A DNA stretch of 64,000 nt from Prosopocoilus inquinatus (GCA_036172665.1 CM069874.1:26247946-26311945); one strand, 5' to 3'; counted from the stretch's first letter, positions 44,304-57,400 are shown. Notes: generated from the letters alone by a model not told the origin. Numbers and translations are program-made.

Positions 44304-46563
44304 TAAAGAGCGGATTCTATGCTAAATGCATATTGCATGCATATTTTGCATATTTGAGCATTTTGTTCAATTTTCACATATTTCTTAAAAACGTGCATAT
44401 ATATGCATATTTGAAAGAATTTGTGTCGAAGTGAGTAAATTTTTTCCTGAATTCTTAATTCGTCAGAACATGTTGTTGCATTAATTAGGGTCTAGTTTGC
44501 ACCCTTCTTGGGCTTAAGCAGGCAGAATTTTCCAAGTAGTGAATTGGGGATTTCCAAGTACTTTCTTAACGATGCGGTGAGGCGTTCATGTTTGCAATAT
44601 TGTTTCATCACTTCTTCACGGATTATTAGTCGGTTATTGCTGCGAACGTTTAGTTCTTCCGTAAAAGTATTTTTGTTTGTGAGAAGTGCAATATGCCGAA
44701 AGACAATTCGAGCCTGGTTAATTCCTGGATCAGAAGCTATCCCGAGCTTGCTTACACCAATGGAAGCGTATTCTGTAAAGCCTGTAGTAAAATGGTAAGT
44801 GTTAAGTTTGTTTTCTTCCTCCTTAGGTAAATATTTGCTTGGTTCTTGAATATTGAAAGTTCAGACAGTTTAAAAAAATTCAAGTTCTTGTTGTAGATAC
44901 CAACCCAACGAAAATTTTCGGTCACACAACATGTCCGGACAGAACTACACAAGTCAAAATGCAAGAAGATGAATGAATCGAAAACATTTCAATTACCCTT
45001 AGACAGTGGACCGTCGTTGATGACTTCATCTAATGAACAACAAGAATTTAATGCTGATTTATGCAAGGCGATGATTTGTGCAAACATACCTTTGAAAAAA
45101 CTGCAAAATTCTATTTTTAAAAGTTTTTTGGAAAAATATACTAAGAAAAATGTTCCCGATGAAAGTACGTTAAGAAAAAATTACGTGCCTCGCATCTACA
45201 ACGATACTCTAAAAGAAGTCAAGAAAATCGTAGAAAATCAATATATTTATTTTATTGTGGATGAAACTACTGATTCTTGTGGGCGTTACATTGTAAATTT
45301 GTTAATAGGGTCTTTGCGGGAAGATAAACCTAGTGAATCTTATTTAATAGCCTGTACACAGTTAGACAAAACTAATCATTTAAGTATTTTAAGAACTGTT
45401 AATGAATGTTTTATGAAATTTTTCTCACCTAATGTAGTTCCTACTGAAAAAATTTTACTTATGGTATCAGATGCTGCCCCTTACATGGTTAAAACCGGGC
45501 AGCAATTTAAAACAATTTATAAAAATTTAGTTCACGTAAGTTGTTTAGCTCATGGATGTAACAGAGTAGCTGAACATATTAGATGTGAATTTTCTGATGT
45601 AAATCTACTAATTAGTACCATTAAAAAAATATTTGTCAAAAGTCCCCTACGAGTTCCGTTGTACAGGGAAAAATTGCCGAATGTACCTTTACCTCCCGAA
45701 CCAGTGTTGACTAGATGGGGAACTTGGTTGGAAGCGGCAATGTTTTATGCTGAACATTTTGTAGCAATTAAGGAATTGGTTGTAGAGTTTAATGCCCAAG
45801 ATAGTGCTGCTATTGCAAAGGCACAAAATATTGTAACAAAAACTTCATTGGCAAATCAACTGAACTTCATCAAAATGCATTACAGTTTTGTAATACAAAC
45901 TATAAACAATTTAGAAAAACCGAAAATGTCTTTAATAGAATCCGTTAAAATTGTTAAAGAATTTAAAGAGAATATTTCAAAAGTTCCAGGTAAAATCGGC
46001 AGTTCAGTAAATAAAAAATGTTTATCCGTTTTAGATAAAAATAGCGGCTTCAAAACCGTTGAGGAAATTTACGAAATTTTGAATGGAAACTTTGAAATTG
46101 ACTTAAGTGTAGAATTTTCAGCTATGAGTCACTTTAAATATGCCCCAATTACCTCCGTGGATGTTGAAAGGAGTTTTTCAATTTATAAAAATATTTTGTC
46201 AGATAAAAGGCAAAATTTCCTGGTAGAGAACTTGGAAAAACACATTGTTGTAAATTATAATCGAAGATTTTTTTAGTCGTTATAATATTTACTTAATAAT
46301 GTACATACATAATATACATACTTCCTTCATATAAGCGTTTACAAATAAATGTAAATAAATTGTATAAAGTATAATGTTTTTTATTTGAATAAGAATGCCC
46401 ATAAAACACAGTAGACCAGTTATTGCATTATTTGAAGTGTTCGGCCTATCTTGCACATATTTCGCCATTTTTAGTGCATATATATGTGCATATTTCATCA
46501 TTTTTTAGTGCATATATATGCGCATATTTCATCAAAATTACTCGCATATAAATCCGCTCTCTA
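44304..46563 (+). mobile_element. Complete hAT transposon (2260 bp) with 8-bp TSD
   Basis: Ends TAAAGAGCGGATT and, inverted, TAGAGAGCGGATT are flanked by the perfect 8-bp duplication GTAATTAC (44296-44303, 46564-46571). Both subterminal regions carry repeated GCATATATATGCATATTT-like words, probable transposase-binding sites. Inside is a two-exon transposase without stops. It looks potentially autonomous. Confidence 0.92.
44693..46276 (+). CDS. hAT transposase, two exons (intron 44795-44896)
   Basis: Exon 1 (44693-44794) begins at ATG and encodes SWIRSYPELAYTNGSVFCKA, the start of a BED-like zinc finger; it ends at a donor GTAAGT. After a 102-base intron closing in TTGTTGTAG, exon 2 (44897-46276) continues in phase with IPTQRKFSVTQHVRTELHKS and supplies the His and Cys that complete the finger. 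The predicted protein is 493 residues. Catalytic candidates are D156 in YFIVDETTD, D226 in LLMVSDAAP and E458 in SVDVERSFS within the C-terminal dimerisation region. SCLAHGCNRVAEHIR and VLTRWGTWLEAA are typical of CGGBP1-type hAT proteins. There is no internal stop. The intron also has a multiple-of-three length, but it contains stop codons, which favours splicing. Function: excision and reinsertion of this element and possibly related MITEs. Confidence 0.88.
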
Positions 46564-46571
46564 GTAATTAC

Positions 46572-47601
46572 ATAATTGTTTACATGTAGGCAAGTGACGT
46601 AGTTTACATCACACTTATTATGTAGACGAGGAATAGCCAACAAGCGATCGACCGGTAGATCGCGAAGTGATAGTTGTAACTCATAAAAACAAATGGTCGT
46701 AGCTCCTTTAGTAATCAGTATTTAATATTTAATAAGTCACATTGTATCAGCGTTTCTAGAAAACGAATTTTGAAAATGTCAAAATTTTAGTAGGTAGATC
46801 GCAGCATATTTTTAAGAAAAAATGTCGGTCTTGTTTTTACAGAAGTTGACGACCCCTTATGTAGACGACATAAATAATGAAGACAATTGCTTTTTTCTCA
46901 TGTATTTAACATAAAAGTATGAATATTTTAATAATAATATTGGAATACTTCTTTTCACAATGGTTACACATCCCTTGTAGTTGTCCATTTATTTTATTAA
47001 TGTGTAATTAAAGTTCTTTTCAAATGTTTTTGTATCTATTTAAATGCAGCACATTAATGTTGATTAAATTCTTTGAAAGCAGTTTATAGGGAAAATGTCT
47101 TTGGTATTGCACTACAGAACAGAAAATGTCTTTGGTATAGCACTGCAGAACAAAATAATTTCAACTGAATATCAACGGATAATGTTTTTCTTTCTTTGTC
47201 TACATAGTCTACATTGTTTACGTTGTCTAAATTTTCTACACCTTGGTTGTATGTAAAAGTGGACAAACGTTTACATGTAAAGGGAACAACATTGATCGCA
47301 TACTAAAAACACAGATGGTTTCGAAAATGTTAATGAATTTCTCTGAACTACATTCAGATGCAATTCTTGTTTTTCGTCAAATGGAATATAAATGTTTTGT
47401 CCTTGTATGTCCACTAATATACTATATACTACTATTTTTCGAGGTTTGATGAACACAAATTTAAAATAATTGCAATTCTCAAAATTGAATTTGTGTGATG
47501 TAATAATTTCGGTGTTCAAAAACGGGACGTCTACACTTTGATGCCTGCACAGATCTAATTCAGGAGAGATTATTTCTGTTTAAAATATTGATTTAATAAA
47601 A
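46572..47601. other. Gene-free AT-rich stretch
   Basis: A 26-bp phrase (GAAAATGTCTTTGGTAT and the following bases) occurs twice at about 47091-47145. No gene supported. Confidence 0.45.
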
Positions 47602-48286
47602 ATGTTTACTAAACACGCGGCAAAAATTAAGGGGGTTGTTCCTTGGACTATTTTAAGATATTTTTGTTCTTAGATGATTTTCGGAAAGACGCTTTGTTTT
47701 AAAGATACAGGGCGATAAACGTTTTGCGAGAAGAAACTTTAATTTATTACTCATACTTTCAAGATTCTTAATTACAAAAACTGTTGAAATTGACTACAAC
47801 CAGGTGGGTTGCATGCGTCCAATCTTCTCCTCTTGACTGCCAACTTTGCTTAAAAACACCAGCGATGTGCAATTCTTATTGCATTACGTGCGTCAATTAT
47901 CCTATTTCTCTTATCTTCTTCATTTTCTACAGGAGTTAATCGGGGAATCAAGTAGGTTATATTTAAGTGATGTTCACCTCTGCCAACAGTGATCTTTATA
48001 TTTGCGTTTAAAAATTCAAGAGCAACCACATGAAAATGTGCTGATGCTGCAAATAATTAATATCAACTTTAACCAATCGAAATGTTGTTAAAACGATAAA
48101 TACGGATTTCTTGTACTCATGGTTCTTCCGCTGTATTTTACTTACGCTGCATTAATACTTTTAAATTATTCAAAATTTTATCGCCCAAACAAAGCGTCTT
48201 CTCGAAAATCATCTAAGGAGACAAAAATCTTAAATAGTCCAAGGAACAATCTCCTTAATTTTTGCCGTGTTTTAATAAACACCCTA
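47602..48286. mobile_element. ~685-bp MITE with ~115-bp inverted repeats
   Basis: GCGGCAAAAATTAAGG, GTTCCTTGGACTATTT and GATGATTTTCG..AAGACGC on the left return in inverted order on the right (48175-48286). The right end is AATAAACACCCTATA, the TATAGGGTGTTTATT type; the left terminus has diverged. No ORF. Confidence 0.8.
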
Positions 48287-48332
48287 TATAACTTATAGTT
48301 TCGCTACTCAAAGTAGGTACACAATCTATATT

Positions 48333-48417
48333 GGCATATTCATTTCAATAGCGATATACGCAATCTAAACTATCCTCCTGAAACTGGATAGTCTAAATTG
48401 CATATCTCGCTATTGAA
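48333..48417. repeat. Long hairpin with ~35-bp arms
   Basis: ATTTCAATAGCGATATACGC through AACTATCC is inverted after a ~10-base loop as GGATAGTCTAAATTGC through CTATTGAAGTG, with a few mismatches. A short snap-back element is the simplest reading. Confidence 0.75.
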
Positions 48418-48478
48418 GTGAATTGTGCGTATTAGATTATTAAAACCTATCGGTATAGGACCATGTCTGCCTAAGTAC

Positions 48479-49167
48479 TAGAGAACGGAATCTCGCACGT
48501 GAGACAGGTGGAAGGGAGCCGTAAGAGTTGGCGTTCACTAGGTTTCGCGTTCTGCCTTGATGTGAATGCTCAGTCTTCAATTCATCATAGTTAGTAATGG
48601 GCGATATTATGATGTCAATATCACTATGAAATCGCCGTTTCCATTTCAGATATTTTAATTGTGACGTGATTACAAATTCACAGCATCAAAAAGTAACAGT
48701 TTGGAACAGTTTAGCCGAAATCACAGTTTATACTTGGATGAAGCATCTCGTCCGCGTACGTCATAAAGTGAACTTTCCCGTAACATTTGCACTTACACAA
48801 ATAGACAAGCCAAGCGTCCCCGTGCAAAATATATATCTGCGGCTTTCCGTTAAACAATATGACAATAATCTATTACGTTTTGAGAAAATCTGTTTCGCTT
48901 TCTGCATGGAACGAGCAATTTTACTTTAATAACAAATATTGGCTGTAACAGACACCTAGACGTTATTTGTAAATAACAATGAATTTCATTTTATTTATAA
49001 GAATTTATGCTATTTAAAGAAACTGTGGTTTCACATGATATTGATAACATAACCCATCACTAACTACGATGAATTAAAGACTGAGCATTCACATTAAGGC
49101 AGATCTCAAAAGAGTCAACTGCTACGACTCCCTTCCACCTGTCTCATGTACGAGATTCCGTTCTCTA
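48479..49167. mobile_element. hAT-type MITE (689 bp)
   Basis: Ends TAGAGAACGGAATCTCG on both sides, with similarity over ~140 bp (GAGACAGGTGGAAGGGAG, GTGAATGCTCAGTCTT). Flanks CTAAGTAC and CTAATTAC form an 8-bp duplication with one mismatch. The first ten bases differ at one position from the right end of the hAT element at 44304-46563. Confidence 0.85.
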
Positions 49168-49175
49168 CTAATTAC

Positions 49176-50650
49176 AGCGGTGCACCCTATATAAGCGATA
49201 ATGAATTGATTGTAATGGGCTTTAAAATATATGCTAGTATACTACTTTATTTTGGAAGGTAATTTGCGCTGGTGTGTTATTTCCCTAATGCATATTTATT
49301 GACAGTTCAAAAAAAAGACAAGGAGGAAAGAGTGCATCATAAATCACGAACGTCGATTTTTATTTTTACGCGCAAGTAACGTTCGTATCCACAGAACGGT
49401 TCAAATAACGTGCACGTGAAACGCCCTACGCAGCGCCGATATAAATGAAAACCGTGTAAGCTCGGTGAAAACATATCGTAAAGTTGTGATAATAAGAGAC
49501 GGTGTCGAGACGCCGCGCGTTCGGAAGCATAGAAGGGGGTTGATTCAACCCCGATATCCGCTACACTAGATACGCCGATTGAATGAGCACATCCCACGAC
49601 AAATCAAAAGATCCCCGGATGTGTTTTCAACAGACGCGGATCTTCCTTTATTCAGAAAGAAAACAAAAGCATTTGCCTTCGTATTTTATGATGAATTACT
49701 GACACGCGTTAAAAGTAAAAACTTTTTCATTTTAATACGCAGAAGACTTTAATTGACAAATGAGAACAGTTATGGAATCGATCATTATTGATCTAATTTC
49801 TACCACTTGTTTTTATACTGGTTTTAAATATTAAACTGAACACTTTTTTGACGTAAATTTAATAGCGCTAAAAATTTTGTTGGTTGTTACAGCTACTATT
49901 TGATACTTTTGTTACACCCTGTATAATATTGAAATAGAGAAAATAAACTAAGGTATTAACATGTGTGATTTCTATTGGCTGTATTTTTCCCTTGCGTTAC
50001 AAATTCATCGGGGTGAACCATCATTATAAAACCATTTAGGAAAATTGCTCGGCAGAACTTTCACAGTTAAACAAAGTTAGGAATTTATATACAACTTTTC
50101 CGAACAGACGTCGCCGTCACGTATGTAAAGTTTGCTTTTCGTCGATTGTTGTGCAATCTAGTTAAAACAGGCCGGCTAACGAGGCAGACGTAATTGACAA
50201 TTATTTGCGAATCAAATTGCCGTTGAGAGAAAGTTAAATATAACTCGTCGACGACGAGAAAATATTTTTTTTCAATACAAAATTGAATTTACTGTATGCG
50301 TCAGTTTTACACAACTTTGTTTTTATTAATTTTAATACAAGTGACATTTATTGCTGTCACATTAATATCTATCACAATTGTTAACTATTGAAAATAGAAA
50401 GTAGTATACATTAAAAAGACGAAATTTTGGTTCTGTCAATGAATTGGCTACTTGGCAAAAAAAATTCTATCAATGTCATTAAATTTACAGCAGGGATCCC
50501 CAACAGTTTTAAACATCCTTGGGTAACTACAGGGTTATGGGAGTAAAGCAAATGGTACACGCATTGAAATGTACCTTACCAGCTGGAAAGGTAAAGTTCA
50601 AATAACTTGCATTACTGGCGCCGTAGCTGTGAGAGACGACAGTAGAGATC
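49176..50650. other. Gene-free stretch with a GC-balanced, CpG-bearing island
   Basis: The block about 49330-49640 is much less AT-rich than its flanks, holds many CG dinucleotides and a GGGGTTGATTCAACCCC palindrome, and could be a promoter or conserved element. A minus-strand open frame there has no recognisable relatives. A lone ACACCCTGTATA end lies near 49914. Confidence 0.4.
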
Positions 50651-50658
50651 TCCATCTT

Positions 50659-50956
50659 CATGGGCGTAGCTAACTATGGCCAAGCTCGGCGTTTGCCCAG
50701 GGTTAAAATGCTCGGGGTGAATATTCGGAGCGAAGAAAAATTAACAGTTATTAGAAATTTATTACAGTAGAGATATGCAATACGCAAACTCACTTAATCG
50801 TCTACTAAATTTTAGTTTAAAATCTAGGAAATTCTGTGACATTTTCAAATGCTGTATGTTCTGTCGGACTTATTGATATTAATAAGTATACGATATCATA
50901 AGTACATATTATTTTAAATATGATCGGGTTTAGAATAAAGTCTAGCTACGCCCATG
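50659..50956. mobile_element. hAT-type MITE (298 bp) with perfect 8-bp TSD
   Basis: Ends CATGGGCGTAGCTA inverted on both sides, the common GGGCGTAGC hAT terminus. TCCATCTT flanks it exactly on both sides (50651-50658, 50957-50964). Non-coding. Confidence 0.9.
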
Positions 50957-51239
50957 TCCATCTTTTTCTGTTTCGTATTTCGCAATGTGTATAGGTAGTA
51001 CTCGTTTGACTTATATAGTAGTATATACTTATTGGTTTCATGTACATTGCCAAACTCAGTAAAATAAGATTTTTCGTTTCCTTTATTTAAAATTTGAAAC
51101 GGTTGACTATGGTCACCATTTACAAGTAAAAAATAAACAATAAAAACCAATAAAATCAAAAGTCAAAAAATTTAAGAAACAAAATTTTTGAATAAATGAA
51201 ACCAATGTCGGGTATTTTTACCTCTATTTGGAATAGCAG

Positions 51240-52130
51240 AACGTTATCGACAATCTACACGTAAAATAAGTGATGTTATGTCATTTTGTTCCAACTCTTT
51301 CCCTATTTTCACCTCTTCCAAGTTATTAACTTGGTTCAGATAATTTCTGAATGCTTTCAGACGCCTGCCAAGTGTGTCCCAGATTTTCTAATAGGGACTC
51401 AAGTCTAAACTTCTTCCTGGATAAACCATGGCATTGATTTTAATCTCGCCTAAACAATTTTAGACTATCCCAACACGCTGGCATTGAACATTATCTTGGT
51501 TTAATAAAAAAAATGCGTCCGATATAGGGCACAAATGACACGATATGATCTTGTAGGATGTCCGTTGTATACCGAAAGGCAATAAATTTTCCATTATTTA
51601 ACATCACTACGTCCGTGCGCGTTGTCAAGGAAATTCCTATTCACGCCATGAAAAAGCTTCCGCTAAATAATGTGGTATTTAAATGTTGCAGTGAGCATAC
51701 CGCTCATTTGATCGTTCGTATACACGAACACGTCTATCACACTTGTAAAATCAAAATCTAGATTCGTCTCTAAAGGAAACTCGACTCCAATCGTCCTGTA
51801 ACCAAAACATATGAAATCTAATAAATTCTAAGTGATACGTGCGATGTTTTGTAGACAAGACTGGACCTTGGACAGACAGATAATATGTCAAATTAGTTTC
51901 TCCAAAACGTTAACAAGCAGTTTCGATGCTTGTTGGAACTCCATGCACCTCCCTTAGTTTAAATTGGAAATTTTTGCTTGTAACGAACCTCTGTTACAAA
52001 GCAAAAGTGTCAAGAAATGGTCTGAACACCGGTTGTTTGACTACGTCTGCCTTTCCTAGGCCTTCGAGTATAATTGCCAATCTCTTTATACCTTCGCACC
52101 ATTCGGCACACCAAGATTTGGGACACACCA
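51240..52130 (-). pseudogene. Heavily decayed Tc1-like transposase
   Basis: The minus strand keeps scattered traces of a Tc1 transposase in the right order: SFRDESRF (first catalytic block, about 51760), DRRVRVYERSNERYAHCN (about 51690-51740), and near 51370-51420 a segment resembling SPIENLGHTWQ, the third block. Many stops and frameshifts lie between. No terminal repeats were found. It is old and cannot be functional. The call rests on motif order rather than a continuous frame. Confidence 0.55.
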
Positions 52131-52199
52131 AATCTTCCTCCTACTCGATAATAGCTTCAATCTTATTCTAACAATACCACTACTTAAGTACATTCTTCT

Positions 52200-55100
52200 T
52201 TGGCCAAATTTCGAAATTCATGTGGCATAATGACGAAGAAATGGAAAAACAAAAAACAATAAAGTCTCTTTGAAAATAAAACCGAAATTTTAACATAAAA
52301 AATTGAAATTTGTTTTATGGTTAATGAACCTGCATGTGATTTAATTTTATGGAATCACCCTTAAGTGATAATCAGATGTAAATAAATGTTGGAAAATGAA
52401 CCTAATATGCTTAGTTATTTAGCTATTTCATAGGGATGCCAGTTGCTATAAATTTTGAAAATTTTCAAAAATAGAAAATTTCGTATTTTATTGTATGGTG
52501 CATTAATTTATTGGAGCAGTATATATCAGACAAGGATGAAAATGCGTACAAGGCGCGATTAGCGAGGCTACGCGATTTAATCAAGGCGCTACTCAAGATA
52601 CATTTCAATGGGTATGCGTAGTCCCGTCATTTGTAGTCTAACATTTGCTTACATGTTGTTAGATATTAACATAGAGTCACTTGTTACGATTTGGAAAACT
52701 GCTTTTCAGGAAATATCCTGTATACCGAGTTTGAGTCGTATTTATTCTTGATTACATAATATTAAGAAATTGTGTGTGTGATAGAGAACGCTTCTTGCCG
52801 CACTCGAATGGTTCGTCTAATTTTTTGCGTTAAAAATAGTTGTCTTTTCTACCTACCACCTCTGTCGCAAGATTTAATCGAATTCTTATAATGCCAATGG
52901 TCTCGCGCTATGTGGTACAACTCAGACACTTTTTGCATTCGTCTTGAAATATACCGATCGTAAAATTGTCGATTGGGCATTTCATTTATCGCCTTAAATA
53001 AACAATACCGCCCGGAGTTTCTATTTTTTGGTCTGCAATCGTCTGTAGGTGCAGCTCTTATTTTCTATGGGAATGACCAAATTATTTAGTCTACGCCGCC
53101 AGAGAGTCGCAAAAGAAAATTTTTGGCTGACTAGATCATAAGAATTACAGTTTCTTAATATTAAATTTCTTTCACACTCGACCTTTAACGCTAATGGTCT
53201 TTCCTTATTCCCTCTTACACTCGGTTGATTCTTTCTGATGTCAGGATGTTGTCGATTCGTACAAGCTCTCCTCACTTCGAAAGGAATTACGGCCAGTTTC
53301 TCTCTTTCTTAATGAACAATATGTTTGGAGCAGGCAGAGTCGTTCAGCAATATCCCCAATGCCTGCTGGTGTTGTTTGGATGGTGGGGGGGAGTGCTGCC
53401 CATTTTCGCGGTGTGAGCACTTGAGCACACAACTTTGGTTGATCTCGAGGGTTTCCTTATCGGTTTTGATTTGAAAATTTGGCGCTTTGAAACGGATACT
53501 CTTCAACTGCATTTCAAAATCACGGGATTGTGCAGAGCGCAATCTTTTGACAGAAAATAAGTCAATTTTTTTTAAATTTTAAATGCAGGATATCGAATTC
53601 ATTTTTATGCTGTCAGGAAGAATTTCTGCTCTTTGCTCTTACCTTAGTAGTTAGTTTAATGTAAGTGAAACTTAAAAATGAACTTCAAAAACGCGATTTC
53701 CGGTTAATATTCTCAGTAAACATTACCTATTTCTCAAAATGAAATTGACAACATAAACCAAAAGCCACAGCTATTAATCAGAGCGCCATCTGTTAGCCAG
53801 AAAAGAAGAAAATCTTAAGCGAATCATATTTTGTCGCACACTCTTCTGAGTGTATTCAGAAATTATTTTGAGTATTTTTAAATAATTAATATGAACTTTA
53901 GGCAACTCGAAAACTTTACAGATGTGAGAGCACTTTAACGTGGTTTTCTTGTAGAATTTTCGAAATGCATCACTGATTTTTCGAAAGATATAACTGTCTA
54001 AACGCTTTTAAAGCGCTTGAAGATAAAACAAATTTCTTCATATAAAATTTCAGTTGCTCCTCTGATTCCCGAAAGCTTCTCGAGCATAATTTGTTGTTTT
54101 AATCACTATTAACGTTTCATAGAATTATTATAAAGAAAATTTTATTAAGCACGGAACAAATTGAGAAAAAAATCAAAATCAGAACACCATGCTTAATTGA
54201 TACAAGTTCAGAGAAATTAATAAATTTAATTCTCTAACCTTCCCTCACACACTATCATCAAAATAAAAAAGTAAATGTATTCTATTAAAGTAGATAGAGA
54301 AAAATAATAAATCAATAATTAAAAACTTGAGAATCAAACATTGATTCAAACATCAATGAATACAAGATGAATAGGTAATTAGTTTGCCTTGGTATAACAT
54401 ATAATTCCTGTGAACCTTATCGCCGAATACTTCTAATGAAAACTTGAATTCCATCACTAGTAAGGAAGAAAATCTCATAACGTCACTAGAGACGAAAGTT
54501 ACGTACTAATTTTCACCTCTGTCTAGTTGCCTGCTGTTGCTGTATCGCCTGATTATTAAATGTCAGTTTGTGCTGTTCATCGCAGCTTTATCGTGATTTT
54601 TGATTCAGAAAGAGATTTAGATCTTCCCACCAGAAATTAGTAAATCGGGTCGTAGAAAAATAATAGTGTTTAACTTGTTGAAATCATTTTCTTAAGCTCG
54701 CGAACATTTCTAAACTCGACTTCGCTTCGCCTGGTAAACTGTTTTCTTGCTCAAAAAATGACACTTTCTTCACTTGTTGAACAATTTACTATTTTATAAA
54801 TGCAAAATTAACATGCAGTTTTAATTTCAAAATTGTGTATTGTCTAGTGAAACATTTTTTTTTAGTTTTAAAATATTTACGTCCCAATTTATTTTTGAAA
54901 GGAAATAGAATGAATTTAAAATTAAATTGTTTGAGTGAAATGAGACGACAATTTTCATCATATGTTTACTGGAAAACGTTGAAAGGAGCATCAGCGTTGC
55001 TTTAATTAATTTTCAATAGGAAAAACAAACAATTAAGAAAACAAACACAGCACAAGTAATCAAAACACGGAAGTGTTTTAAGAGCTCGTTCCGGCGCTGA

Positions 55101-55840
55101 ACAGGTTCAGCTTACACGCAATCTTATTAAAACGCCCTCTGTCGTAACTTTGAAACAGTTCAACTCTTTGACACGACGCTCATCTCGAAGGCGCTTACAC
55201 AAAGCATAAATTAAAGTCATTACGAGGAACAAATTTAAAAGCCGTTACGTTCCTTAATTATAATGCCGTCACCTTCTTTTTTATCACGAATCAGAAATTG
55301 AATTTACAAACAATTTCAGTTCGCACGGCGGCCAAATGGAAACAAAAGTTTAACTTTGTTCTCTGAAGTTTTCATAACGCGAATTGCTGCAGCAGTAACG
55401 TCGCATCGGCGGAGTTAATGTACTCGTTTATTTTTTGCTGTTTTACGGCGTTATTAAGAAGATGCCGCCGCCGGTTTTTCAAAGTTTTGCATATTTCATT
55501 TTAAGCTGATGAAACTCGGCTTTTTTAAAAACTTCACAATGGTTTATATCGTCCTTAAACTTTACACCTAAAATCTGATTTAAATAACTACCTTGTTTAT
55601 TTTTTGCGGCAGGTGTAATAAATTTTCTCCTAAAAAACTGCTCGAAATGAAGATATAATAAAAGTTATATCACACAAAAGTTTACACGACGACGAAATTA
55701 AACACACCTAAACTCACAAAAATATGAACATTTTGTACTTTCCTAAAACGAAGATGTCTATACTTAACTGTTAACTAAAGAAGAAGTTCTAAAATTCATT
55801 ACCAACAAGAGAAGTCTATAAATCACGAAAGTTTCTGAAA
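52200..55840. other. Gene-free stretch with a GC-balanced island
   Basis: The block about 55080-55470 is GC-balanced, with GCCGCCGCCGG near 55465, and could be regulatory. Short overlapping frames near 53020-53540 have no family resemblance. No repeats supported. Confidence 0.4.
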
Positions 55841-55929
55841 TTTTCATTTGCATTCATTTCACTCAAGATTGCACACCGCAGGCGTAGTCGTAGCTGTAGT
55901 CTACTGTTACAGGTCTGTCGTTCGTAAAA

Positions 55930-56020
55930 TCAGAAAGTCGGTTTGCGGAGCTACTCTTCTACTGAGCTACTCTTCTACTGATGCGGCCCCCATTAGTGCC
56001 GAAACAGCTATACAGAGGTA
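55930..56020 (+). repeat. Decayed hammerhead of a family B relative, with 18-bp duplication
   Basis: CTGATG.C replaces the core CTGANGA (55978-55984, last A is C), followed by a GGC...GCC stem II, GAAACAGCTATACAGAGG, and thus the same distal layout as family B. GAGCTACTCTTCTACTGA occurs twice in a row (about 55948-55983). Core and stem I changes should abolish cleavage. Confidence 0.6.
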
Positions 56021-56269
56021 TCCCTCTGCAATGTAGATGACTTGTAACAATCTTTAAAATTACCACCTCATTTCTCAATCGTTCGATATGTTTCATGCGA
56101 CAATGCGATATATTAATAACGTAAAAACGCGCATTCAGAATGTAAGAGCCGGTATTTTCTTCTCTCATTAACTTTAATTGTTGATTTATTTCCATAGTTA
56201 CTATTATTACTATATTATGTTCCCATAAGAATTAATCTACGGTTGAAGTTAATCAGAGATGGAAAGACC

Positions 56270-57400
56270 GATCCTAAGAATCTTTATTTTCTGTGCAAAA
56301 GAAATTATTAATTATTCCGCTTCTGAAACAGGTTAGCGGGTATGTGAATTGACTAGTAGGCGAGTTGGCAAGTGGCAAGTTGGCGAGTAATGAAAACTTA
56401 AAATTTACGAAGATTGCCGAAAAGTATAGAAAATTTGAGCATTTTTTCGAAAAATCGTTCAAGATCAACCCTTCCCAACTCACAAAAACCTAAACGAACA
56501 TATTTCAACGAAAAATCTTAAAAATTCGGGAAGAATTTTTAAAAACTCGAGAAAATCAAAATGATGTAAAAGAATAAAATAATAATAAAAGGAACAAAAT
56601 AAAATAAGAAAAACTAAAAAAAAAAAAATTCTAAACGGAAAAAATTTGAAAATTGTTCGATTTTTTAAAATATTTTTCTTCTTTTTTTAAATAACCTGCG
56701 AGCTTCCAAGGCGAGTGGCGCTAATATCGCGAATGGCTTTCTTCCAATGCTTCCACTTCACGAGTTATCTGTTCAAATACTTCAACTTCCACGAGTTCTC
56801 TATTCAAGAACTTTAGATAAAAGAAAATTATTTGTACATACAGGTTGTCCCAAACGGCCCAAACAACGCGAAGCGCTTTCTTCATATCTTCCCTATATGC
56901 ACCACCGAGGGTCATGAGAGCGATGAAGAAAAGTGTCCGCGTCAATGTAAACTCGTCACGTGGGGTATCTAATTAAATGTCCGGGGGAGGGCAATTCGAT
57001 TTTCATCTCGACGCCGTCTTGGAATCCAAGATGATGGCGCAACGTCTAGAGGGATGCGTTCGAGTGAAGATAAGCGCTTTGTGTGGGGATATCAAACGAA
57101 ACATAGCGACGAAATGAATTGGGCTAAAAATTTTTAATTGTCCGGAAATTTTTAAAAATTAAAAAGATACGAAAACTGGGAAAAATAAAAAAAAAATAGG
57201 GAAAAAATTAAAAAAAAATTTAAACTTCTAAACACTTCATTTTTTTTACATCCTAACTGCCCTCAAGGCGAGCAGCCCTAACACCGCTAAGCGCTTTCCT
57301 TAAATGCTTCAACTTCCACGAGTTCTCTGTTCAAGAACTTTAAATTCCACGAGTTCTCTGCGGGAAAGACACTGGTTCTGTACAAAAGAAATTATTAATT
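56270..57400. repeat. Degenerate direct duplication
   Basis: Phrases near 56290-56330 (AAAAGAAATTATTAATTA.TCCG) and 56740-56820 (CTTCAACTTCCACGAGTTCT, TCAAGAACTTTA) reappear near 57385-57415 and 57305-57350. The order is changed, so rearrangement followed duplication. Non-coding. Confidence 0.55.

Noticed and set aside
49337..49597. Minus-strand 86-residue frame as a host first exon
   Set aside because: No recognisable domain or good splice donor; the frame is open because of local GC content. The block is kept only as a possible regulatory island.
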